Shown in pieces: positions 1 to 5,506 of a DNA stretch of 6,244 nucleotides. The stretch is taken from positions 1-6,244 of the forward strand of contig JAJZLX010000722.1 of the NCBI GenBank assembly GCA_021850555.1, written 5' to 3'. Source of the DNA: Pseudomonadota bacterium. Lineage in GTDB: Bacteria; Pseudomonadota; Gammaproteobacteria; Steroidobacterales; Steroidobacteraceae. The translations under genes and the position numbers were made by a program. Position 1 is the stretch's first letter. Every line of letters begins with the position of its first letter. The notes below the pieces were generated by a model, which worked only from the letters and a program-made list of their open reading frames with translations, ran no database searches and was not told the DNA's origin.

Positions 1-52
1 GAACTTCCAGCGGCAGCGCCGCGGGTCCGGCGGAGAAATTGAAGACGCGCAC
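1..52 (-). CDS. serC: Phosphoserine aminotransferase, N-terminal fragment cut by window edge
   Basis: Reading leftward from GTG at 52-50, the frame gives (M)RVFNFSAGPAALPLEV, the characteristic N-terminus of SerC (family pattern: FNFSAGPAxLP). SerC is a cytosolic PLP-dependent aminotransferase that makes 3-phosphoserine from 3-phosphohydroxypyruvate for serine synthesis, and also acts in pyridoxal phosphate synthesis. Only about 17 codons lie in the window, so active-site residues cannot be checked. The start is GTG: the frame upstream runs 15 sense codons back to a TGA at 100-98 with no ATG, and the only nearby ATG (70-68) is out of frame. A GAGG at 67-64 sits 11 nt from the GTG, slightly long for a Shine-Dalgarno. 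gyrA followed by serC on the same strand is a known arrangement in gammaproteobacteria such as Pseudomonas, which supports the call. The 268-bp gap to gyrA suggests serC has its own promoter. Confidence 0.88.
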   Translation of the reverse strand, partial: MRVFNFSAGPAALPLEV

Positions 53-93
53 CTTGAAGGCCGCCTCGCATTGGAATTCGGGGAACAGCGGAT

Positions 94-122
94 AGTATCA
101 AGCGGCAGGGCCGGCTTGAGAA
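94..122 (-). promoter_or_regulatory. Candidate sigma-70 promoter for serC
   Basis: On the minus strand, TTCTCA (122-117, 4/6 match to TTGACA) is followed after 17 nt by GATACT (99-94, 4/6 match to TATAAT). This lies about 40 nt upstream of the serC GTG and would give a leader of roughly 35 nt. Matches are moderate, but spacing and position are right and the surroundings are otherwise very GC-rich. Inference only. Confidence 0.35.
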
Positions 123-238
123 CTTTTGGCCATCATGGCCTGCCCGATGGGCCCGCACACGGATCGAGGCCGCCTAGGAACGGCGCCGCGGAACAGTAGA
201 TCGTGCAGCGATCGAGACAGTGCGATGGCCGGCGCGCC

Positions 239-278
239 GTGCCTCCCGGGCGTCCCCGGGAAACCCGCCCCGGGGCAC
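239..278 (-). terminator. GC-rich dyad after gyrA, possible transcript end (no T-tract)
   Basis: This dyad lies 43 nt past the gyrA stop. GTGCC-tc-CCGGG (239-250) pairs with CCCGG-GGCAC (269-278), giving a 10-bp stem with a 2-nt bulge. A mutually exclusive inner hairpin pairs CCCCGGG (254-260) with CCCGGGG (269-275) around an 8-nt loop. Neither is followed by a T-run on the gyrA-sense strand, so it is not a canonical intrinsic terminator. It could stabilise the gyrA mRNA 3' end or mark a Rho-dependent end. The rest of the 53-320 gap shows no credible coding frame; it holds the serC promoter candidate and a short dyad at 128-140. Confidence 0.3.
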
Positions 279-320
279 GTTCCGTTGGTAATGCCGGCCC
301 GTGGCTCATGGTTGATTGCA

Positions 321-2930
321 CTAGGCGCCCGGATCGGCCTCCGGTGCCGGCGCCTCGCCGCTCTCGGCGGGCTGCTCCTCGCAACCCGCCTCGCCGCTCT
401 CCAGGCTCTCGAGCCGCTCGAGACCGACCAGACGCTCTCCTTCATCGAGGCGGATCAGGCGCACCCCCTGGGTGTTGCGGCCGAGCACCGACACCTCGTC
501 CACCGGCGTGCGCACCAGAGTGCCGTTCGAGCTGATCAGCATGATCTCCTGCCCCGGCAACACCTGCAGCGCCGCCACCGTGGCGCCATTGCGCTCGCTC
601 GTCTGAATCGCGATCACACCCTGGCCACCGCGACCCTGGGGCGGAAATTCCTCGATGGGCGTGCGCTTGCCATATCCGGCCGCGGAGGCCGTGAGCACGG
701 CCCCGTCCGCGACCACGATGAGCGCAATCAACTCCTGGCCCTCCCCGAGCCGGATGCCGCGCACGCCCGCGGCGTCCCGGCCCATCGGGCGCACCTCCTC
801 CTCGTGGAAGCGGATGGCCTTGCCGCCGCTCGAGACCAGGATGACCTCACGCTCGCCGTCGGTGATCGCCACGCCGATCAGGCGGTCGTTGTCGTGCAGA
901 TCGAGCGCAATGATGCCGCTTGCGCGGGGTCGGGAGAAGGCGGCAAGCGGCGTCTTCTTGACCGTGCCCTGACTGGTCGCCATGAACACGTAGTGCTGTT
1001 CGTCGTACTGCTTGACCGGCAGGAGGGCATTGATCTTCTCGCCCTGCTCGAGCGGCAGCAGGTTCACCATGGGCTTGCCGGCCGAGGCTCGGCCGGCCTG
1101 CGGCAGCTCATACACCTTCAGCCAGTACACCTTGCCGCGGTTGGAAAAGCACAGCACCGTGTCGTGCGTGTGGGCGACGAAGAGCTTCTCCACGAAGTCC
1201 TCGTTCTTGACCGCGGTGGCCGCCTTGCCCCGCCCGCCGCGCCGCTGGGTCTGGTACTCGGTGAGCGGCTGGCACTTGGCGTAGCCGCCGTGCGAGAGCG
1301 TCACCACCACATCCTGCGGCTCGATGAGATCCTCGGTGGTGAGATTGAGCTGGTCGCGGTTGATCTCCGTGCGGCGCGCGTCGCCGTAGCTCTCGCGGAT
1401 CTCGATGAGCTCCTCACGGATCACCTGGGTGAGCCGCTCGGGACGGGTCAGGATGTCGGTGAGATCGACGATGTGCGCGAGCAGCTCGCGGTACTCCTCG
1501 ATGATCTTGTCCTGCTCGAGCCCGGTGAGACGGTGCAGGCGCATCTCGAGAATCGCCTGCGCCTGGGCCTCGGAGAGACGATAGCCCGACTCGGAGAGCC
1601 CGCTGCCCTCGGGCAGCGCGCCGGCGCGAGTCGAGACCGCCCCGGCGCGCTCGAGCAGCTCCGTGACCACGCCCGGGCGCCAGTGGCGCCCCATCAGTCC
1701 CGCGCGCGCCTCTGCCGGCGAGGCGGAGGCTCTGATGAGGGCGATCACATCCTCGATGTTTGTGAGCGCGACGGCGAGACCCTCGAGGATGTGGGCACGC
1801 TCGCGGGCCCTGGCAAGCTCGAAGATGGTGCGCCGGGTGACGACCTCGCGGCGGTGCCGGATGAACGCCTCCAGCATCTCCTTGAGCGACATCAGTTTCG
1901 GCTGCCCGTCCTCGAGCGCCACCATGTTGATGCCGAACACCGTCTCCATCGGCGTCTGCGCGTAAAGGTTGTTGAGGACGACCTCGGCGTTCTCGCCGCG
2001 CCTGAGCTCGATCACGATGCGCATGCCGTCCTTGTCAGACTCGTCCCTGAGACCGTCGCCCGCGATGCCCTCGATCTGCTTCTCGCGCACGAGCTGCGCG
2101 ATGCGCTCGATCAGGCGCGCCTTGTTGACCTGGTAGGGCAGCTCCGTCACCACGATCGCCTGCCGATCGCCTCGACCGATCTCCTCGATGGCGACACGCG
2201 CGCGCACCGAGAGCCGCCCGCGTCCGCTGCGGTAGGCGGTGGCGATCTCCTGGGCGCCGTTGATGATGCCGCCGGTCGGGAAGTCCGGCCCCGGCACGTG
2301 CTGCATCAGCGCGCCGAGCGGCAGCTGCGGATCCTCGAGCAGCGCCAGGCAGGCGTTGACCACCTCGGCGAGGTTGTGCGGCGGAATGTTGGTCGCCATG
2401 CCGACCGCGATGCCGGTCTGGCCGTTGACCAGCAGGTGAGGAATGCGCGTCGGCAGCACCGAGGGCTCGAGCTCGGACTCGTCGTAGTTCGGGATGAAAT
2501 CGACGGTGTCCTTGTCGATATCGGCCAGCAGCTCGTGCGCCAGGCGCGACATGCGCACCTCGGTGTAGCGCATGGCCGCGGGCGTATCGCCGTCGACCGA
2601 GCCGAAATTGCCCTGGCCGTCGACCAGCAGGTATCGCATGGAAAACGGCTGCGCCATGCGCACGATGGTGTCGTAGACGGCCGTATCCCCGTGCGGGTGG
2701 TATTTGCCGATCACGTCGCCGACGACGCGCGCGGATTTCTTGTAAGGCTTGTTCCAGTCGTTGCCGAGCTCGCGCATCGCAAAAAGGACGCGCCGATGCA
2801 CCGGCTTCAGGCCATCGCGCACATCGGGCAGGGCGCGCCCGACGATCACGCTCATGGCGTAATCGAGGTAGGACTGCCGCATTTCCTCTTCGAGGCTGAC
2901 CGGCAGGACTTCGCGCGCTATCTCAGACAT
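321..2930 (-). CDS. gyrA: DNA gyrase subunit A
   Basis: This is the breakage-reunion subunit of DNA gyrase (with GyrB, an A2B2 enzyme), which introduces negative supercoils using ATP. It has 869 aa, against 875 for E. coli. The N-terminus [11 protein letters not shown] begins with the same spacing to [16 protein letters not shown] as in E. coli, which fixes the start. The winged-helix/DNA-binding region holds [12 protein letters not shown] at 76-87. The quinolone-region residues are Thr83 and Asp87; Thr83 is wild type in, for example, Pseudomonas, so no classic resistance change is seen. The catalytic tyrosine is Tyr122 in MRYTE. The tower and coiled-coil follow to about 520. The C-terminal beta-pinwheel carries the GyrA box QRRGGRG at 562-568, the wrapping element that separates gyrase from ParC. 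The tail (about 839-869) is acidic, as is usual. Relative to E. coli (recalled), there is a short Gly-Asp-Gly insertion near 291-293. No Shine-Dalgarno is visible before the ATG. ubiG is divergent upstream and serC lies downstream. Confidence 0.98.
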   Translation of the reverse strand: MSEIAREVLPVSLEEEMRQSYLDYAMSVIVGRALPDVRDGLKPVHRRVLFAMRELGNDWNKPYKKSARVVGDVIGKYHPHGDTAVYDTIVRMAQPFSMRYLLVDGQGNFGSVDGDTPAAMRYTEVRMSRLAHELLADIDKDTVDFIPNYDESELEPSVLPTRIPHLLVNGQTGIAVGMATNIPPHNLAEVVNACLALLEDPQLPLGALMQHVPGPDFPTGGIINGAQEIATAYRSGRGRLSVRARVAIEEIGRGDRQAIVVTELPYQVNKARLIERIAQLVREKQIEGIAGDGLRDESDKDGMRIVIELRRGENAEVVLNNLYAQTPMETVFGINMVALEDGQPKLMSLKEMLEAFIRHRREVVTRRTIFELARARERAHILEGLAVALTNIEDVIALIRASASPAEARAGLMGRHWRPGVVTELLERAGAVSTRAGALPEGSGLSESGYRLSEAQAQAILEMRLHRLTGLEQDKIIEEYRELLAHIVDLTDILTRPERLTQVIREELIEIRESYGDARRTEINRDQLNLTTEDLIEPQDVVVTLSHGGYAKCQPLTEYQTQRRGGRGKAATAVKNEDFVEKLFVAHTHDTVLCFSNRGKVYWLKVYELPQAGRASAGKPMVNLLPLEQGEKINALLPVKQYDEQHYVFMATSQGTVKKTPLAAFSRPRASGIIALDLHDNDRLIGVAITDGEREVILVSSGGKAIRFHEEEVRPMGRDAAGVRGIRLGEGQELIALIVVADGAVLTASAAGYGKRTPIEEFPPQGRGGQGVIAIQTSERNGATVAALQVLPGQEIMLISSNGTLVRTPVDEVSVLGRNTQGVRLIRLDEGERLVGLERLESLESGEAGCEEQPAESGEAPAPEADPGA

Positions 2931-3015
2931 GGGCCGGGAAACGGACCGGGACGGAGGCGGGAATGGCAGACATCAAGCTCTCGGGCCTTGGCTCTCGGGA
3001 AGCACCAAAACCGCA

Positions 3016-3024
3016 ATGTTAGCA
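3016..3024 (-). promoter_or_regulatory. gyrA: Candidate extended -10 promoter for gyrA
   Basis: On the minus strand, TGCTAACAT fits an extended -10 (TGn plus a hexamer with 4/6 match to TATAAT). The -35 position (3039-3044, 17 nt spacing) reads AGCGCC and is poor, which is compatible with an extended -10 promoter. Transcription would start near 3009, leaving a leader of about 80 nt. The predicted -35 overlaps the perfect dyad at 3038-3050. Inference from pattern matching. Confidence 0.3.
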
Positions 3025-3037
3025 CGGCGGGTACATT

Positions 3038-3050
3038 CGGCGCTGCGCCG
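3038..3050. repeat. Perfect inverted repeat in the gyrA/ubiG divergent promoter region
   Basis: CGGCGC-T-GCGCCG has two perfect 6-bp arms around one base. It covers the -35 position of the candidate gyrA promoter and lies upstream of the candidate ubiG -10 (3066-3071), in its -35 region. A dyad placed this way could be an operator acting on both genes or a short stem in a leader. In sequence this GC-rich, a chance dyad of this size is possible. No regulator is identifiable from the window. Confidence 0.4.
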
Positions 3051-3065
3051 GGGCGCGAGATGACC

Positions 3066-3071
3066 GATAAT
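3066..3071 (+). promoter_or_regulatory. ubiG: Candidate -10 box for ubiG
   Basis: GATAAT matches the -10 consensus at 5/6 and lies 55 nt upstream of the ubiG ATG. It would start transcription near 3078 and give a leader of about 50 nt. No good -35 is found at 16-18 nt spacing (only about 2/6), because that stretch is filled by the CGGCGC/GCGCCG dyad. The promoter may be weak or need an activator. Confidence 0.3.
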
Positions 3072-3116
3072 GGGTTGCAACGCGGCCGGCGCCTCGGGCC
3101 GCGATCCATGGGGTTC

Positions 3117-3121
3117 GAGGG
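3117..3121 (+). promoter_or_regulatory. ubiG: Shine-Dalgarno that fixes the ubiG start
   Basis: GAGGG lies 5 nt before the ATG at 3127. It favours this start over the in-frame ATG at 3070, which would add 19 unconserved residues and would overlap the candidate -10 box. Confidence 0.6.
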
Positions 3122-3126
3122 TTCGT

Positions 3127-3888
3127 ATGGCAACCGCTTCACATCGTCCCGATCCGGACGCCCGCGGCCGTAACGCCGAGCAGGGCGAGCTCGCCAAGTT
3201 CGATGCCCTCTCGGAGCGCTTCTGGGACGAGCACGGACAGTTCCGACCGCTGCATCTGCTGAACCCGGTCCGGCTGCGCTTCGTGGCCGATCGATGCGCC
3301 CTGGCCGGCGCACGCGTACTCGACGTCGGCTGCGGGGGCGGACTGCTCGCCGAGTCGCTCGCTCACGAGGGCGCGCACGTCATGGCGATCGATCTGGCTC
3401 CGGGGATGATCGAGGTGGCCCGCATGCACGCCAGTGCCCACGGCCTTTCGATCGATTACAGGGTGACCGCCGCCGAAGACCTCGCAGAAAGCGCCCCCGC
3501 AAGCTTCGATGTGCTCACCTGCATGGAAATGCTCGAGCATGTGCCCCGGCCGCAAAAAATGCTCGCGACGCTTGCCGCGTTGGTGCGGCCCGGGGGCTCG
3601 GTGTTCGTTTCCACTTTGAATCGCAACCCCAAGTCCTTTCTCGTGGCCATCCTCGGGGCCGAGTACCTGCTCTCGCTCGTGCCGCGCGGCACCCACGAGT
3701 ATGAGCGCCTCATCCGCCCGAGCGAGCTCGCCGGCTGGGCCCGCTCAGCCGGCCTGAGTGCCCGCGCCCTGGCCGGCATCTCGCTCAACCCCCTGACCGG
3801 AGCCGCCCGTCTGACGACGGACCCCTCGGTGAATTACCTGGCGCACTTCGTGCGCGACGAGTTTCCCGAGACGCCTCCATCGCCGTAG
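3127..3888 (+). CDS. ubiG: Ubiquinone biosynthesis O-methyltransferase UbiG
   Basis: UbiG is the SAM-dependent methyltransferase that carries out both O-methylations of ubiquinone synthesis: the 2-polyprenyl-6-hydroxyphenol step and the final 3-demethylubiquinol step. It works at the inner face of the cytoplasmic membrane. The protein has 253 aa against 240 in E. coli. The N-terminal family segment around ELAKFDALSERFWDEHG (21-37) leads to PLHLLNPVRL (41-50). SAM motif I is VLDVGCGGG at 64-72, the acidic residue at the end of strand 2 is in AIDL (87-90), and CMEMLEHV (132-139) is the conserved UbiG post-motif. The 165-190 segment (TLNRNPKSF to VPRGTH) matches the lipid-contacting insertion of UbiG. 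The end, SVNYLAHF, matches the E. coli C-terminus (VNYMLH), followed by about 12 extra residues rich in Pro and acidic residues. A position divergent from gyrA is the same as in E. coli. It faces rluB convergently. Confidence 0.97.
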   Translation: MATASHRPDPDARGRNAEQGELAKFDALSERFWDEHGQFRPLHLLNPVRLRFVADRCALAGARVLDVGCGGGLLAESLAHEGAHVMAIDLAPGMIEVARMHASAHGLSIDYRVTAAEDLAESAPASFDVLTCMEMLEHVPRPQKMLATLAALVRPGGSVFVSTLNRNPKSFLVAILGAEYLLSLVPRGTHEYERLIRPSELAGWARSAGLSARALAGISLNPLTGAARLTTDPSVNYLAHFVRDEFPETPPSP

Positions 3889-3957
3889 CTGCGGATCTCA
3901 CGGCCAAATTCAGGCGCGCGCCGGGAGCTTCCGCCGCAGCGGTGCACCGACGCCCGG

Positions 3958-4755
3958 CTATGCGGCCAGCAGCCCCTCGATCTCCTGGGCCTCGAGCGCT
4001 CGGAAGTGCCCGCGGGCGAGCGAGCGATCCAGCACCAGCGTGCCGAGCCGGGTACGCACCACCCGGCTGACGAGCGCGCCCTGGCGCTCGAACAACTGCC
4101 GCGCCTCCTTGCCGCTGGCGCCCTGCACGATGAGCGCGTACCAGCGGTTGGCGGCCTCGCCGCCGCAGCCCTCGCAGCCGAGCACTTGCAGACGCTCACC
4201 GCTGTCGAGCACGCCTCCCAGGATCCCCTGGCGCTGTGACTCGGTGAGCTCGCCACGAATCCTCACGCTGAAGTCGCTGACCCAACGGCGCACGTTTCGC
4301 TGCAGCCTCGAAGCGAGCTCGCCGTCGCCGCAGATCAGCTCCAGTCCACCGTCGATCCTCGGCATGGGGCTCACCACCACGAAGCGCCGCCCGGCACGCC
4401 TGGGCAGGCGTGAGAACAGCGCAACCGCGCCGGCCTCATCCGTCGCGGGCTTGTCCAGGCTCTCGCCGCTCGAGCGATGGTAGATGAACGTGCGGCCACC
4501 GCTTTGCGGCTCGCGCTGGCGGATGAGGCGGCCGTCGAGGCGCACCTGGTCTGCCGGGACGACTTTCATGCCGAGCGTGGCCGGCCGCCCGTTGACGCTC
4601 AGCCGCCCCGCCCGAATCCAGTCCTCGGCCTCGCGGCGCGAGGCGAGCCCGGCCTGCGAGAGCACTTTCTGCAGCCGCTCAGGCTCTGCCGCGGGCTCAC
4701 TGCGATGGGCGGCGCGGCGGCCCGACCGGCGCCCGGCCGGCTCACTCGGGCGCAT
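3958..4755 (-). CDS. rluB: RluB-family 23S rRNA pseudouridine synthase homologue with degenerate catalytic motifs
   Basis: The family (RsuA/RluB/RluE/RluF) isomerises uridine in rRNA; E. coli RluB makes pseudouridine 2605 of 23S rRNA. From ATG 4755 the protein has 265 aa. A basic leader (1-26) is followed by an intact S4 RNA-binding domain (about 27-80: ERLQKVLSQAGLASRREAE, then GRLSVNGRPA). The catalytic domain is recognisable from LFSRLP (113-118), DGELASRL (144-151), VRIRG (164-168), WYALIVQG (205-212), KEARQLFE (216-223), VSRVVRTRLG (229-238) and the C-terminal ARGHFRALEAQEIEGL. Key motifs are altered: the expected KPxG reads RSSG (94-97), GRLDxxTxGLL reads SPMPRIDGGLEL (129-140) and NREVRRL is weakened. 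Activity is therefore doubtful. The start overlaps the end of scpB by 14 bp and has no Shine-Dalgarno, suggesting translational coupling. The scpA-scpB-rluB order, common in gammaproteobacteria, supports RluB rather than another family member. Confidence 0.85.
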   Translation of the reverse strand: MRPSEPAGRRSGRRAAHRSEPAAEPERLQKVLSQAGLASRREAEDWIRAGRLSVNGRPATLGMKVVPADQVRLDGRLIRQREPQSGGRTFIYHRSSGESLDKPATDEAGAVALFSRLPRRAGRRFVVVSPMPRIDGGLELICGDGELASRLQRNVRRWVSDFSVRIRGELTESQRQGILGGVLDSGERLQVLGCEGCGGEAANRWYALIVQGASGKEARQLFERQGALVSRVVRTRLGTLVLDRSLARGHFRALEAQEIEGLLAA

Positions 4756-5506
4756 CGTCCGGGGCGGCGAGCATCTTGCGAGCCGGCGACTGCGACGCAT
4801 CGAAAGCCCCGCTCTCTCCCGCCTCCTCCGGCTCCTCTCGCCCTTCGATCGACCCGCCATCCCCGCAGTCGCTCTCGGCGCAGACCTGCGCGGCATCCGC
4901 CTCGCAGTCCGCTGCGGCCTCGGAGCCGTCTGCGACGGTCTGCCCGGCGGCGGGCAGATCGAGTTGCAGGTTCAGATCGCCCACCGCCTTCAGCTCCGAG
5001 AGCGGGGGCAGCTGATCGAGGCTTGCGAGGCCAAAATAATCGAGGAAATCGCGCGTGGTGCCGAGAAGCTCGGGACGGCCGGGGACGTCGCGGTGGCCGA
5101 CGATCCGCACCCAATTGCGCTCGAGCAGCGTCTTGATGATGTTGGGATTGACGGCGACGCCGCGCACGTCCTCTATCTCCCCCCGGGTGATCGGCTGGCG
5201 GTAGGCGATGAGAGCCAGCGTCTCGAGCAGCGCCCGCGAGTAGCGCGCCGGCCGCTCCGGCCAGAGCCGCGAGACTTCGGCGGCGAACTCGCGGCGTACC
5301 TGGATGCGCAGCCCCGAGGCGGTCTCCTTCAGCTCGATCCCGCGTCCATCGTACTCTGCGGCGAGGGCCTCGATCGCCTCGCGCAGCGCCTCCTCGCTCG
5401 GTCGGGCGGACTCATCGAACAGCTGCGCGAGCTCCTCGCGCTTGAGCGGGCGGCCGGCGGCGAGCAGCGCCGCCTCGATCACATTCCTCAGATAAAACTC
5501 ACTCAT
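4742..5506 (-). CDS. scpB: Segregation and condensation protein B
   Basis: ScpB is the dimeric winged-helix (kite) subunit that binds the ScpA kleisin and, with SMC, forms the bacterial condensin that organises and segregates the chromosome. The protein has 254 aa. Two winged-helix domains are visible: about 1-85, starting MSEFYLRNVIEAALLAAGRPL, and about 86-165, with the family hallmark LLETLALIAYRQPITRGEIE (93-112) followed by VRGV. The segment GRPELLGTTRDFLDYFGL (143-160) is also diagnostic. From about 171 to the end there is an acidic, Ala/Glu/Asp/Ser-rich tail with three cysteines (201, 209, 214) and no recognisable domain. The ATG overlaps the scpA stop as ATGA (5506-5503), the classic sign of translational coupling. 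The 3' end overlaps the rluB start. Confidence 0.96.
   Translation of the reverse strand: MSEFYLRNVIEAALLAAGRPLKREELAQLFDESARPSEEALREAIEALAAEYDGRGIELKETASGLRIQVRREFAAEVSRLWPERPARYSRALLETLALIAYRQPITRGEIEDVRGVAVNPNIIKTLLERNWVRIVGHRDVPGRPELLGTTRDFLDYFGLASLDQLPPLSELKAVGDLNLQLDLPAAGQTVADGSEAAADCEADAAQVCAESDCGDGGSIEGREEPEEAGESGAFDASQSPARKMLAAPDDAPE

Noticed and set aside
199..213. Small dyad GATCG-TGCAG-CGATC in the gyrA-serC gap
   Set aside because: Five-base arms in GC-rich sequence are expected by chance, and it is not placed near any promoter candidate.
407..423. Inverted repeat TCTCGAG-CCG-CTCGAGA
   Set aside because: It lies inside the gyrA 3' coding region, where the repeated Leu-Glu-Arg/Ser text (ERLESLES) explains it.
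2682..2684. Thr at GyrA position 83 as a quinolone-resistance change
   Set aside because: Thr83 is the wild-type residue in several gammaproteobacteria such as Pseudomonas, and Asp87 is also unchanged, so nothing indicates resistance.
126..3173. 1015-codon plus-strand open frame running antisense through all of gyrA
   Set aside because: Its codons are in exact register with gyrA codons, so stops would need TTA, CTA or TCA in gyrA, which are rare in GC-rich genes. The translation is low-complexity His/Leu/Arg/Asp-rich with no domain, and it runs through gyrA, its leader and the start of ubiG. It is a compositional shadow.
3139..3696. 185-codon minus-strand frame antisense to ubiG
   Set aside because: Exact-register shadow of ubiG with no recognisable domain.
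3888..3958. Possible bidirectional terminator between ubiG and rluB
   Set aside because: There are weak dyads (GCTGCGG/CCGCAGC with a 39-nt spacer; GCCGGG/CCCGGC with a 27-nt spacer; palindromes at 3913-3922 and 3941-3948), but no compact stem and no T-tract. The convergent layout suggests termination here, yet no specific site can be supported.
4756..4896. Upstream extension of rluB to an ATG at 4896
   Set aside because: The added 47 residues are Arg-rich, unconserved in type and lie fully inside scpB in another frame. ATG 4755 gives the usual small overlap with scpB and is preferred.
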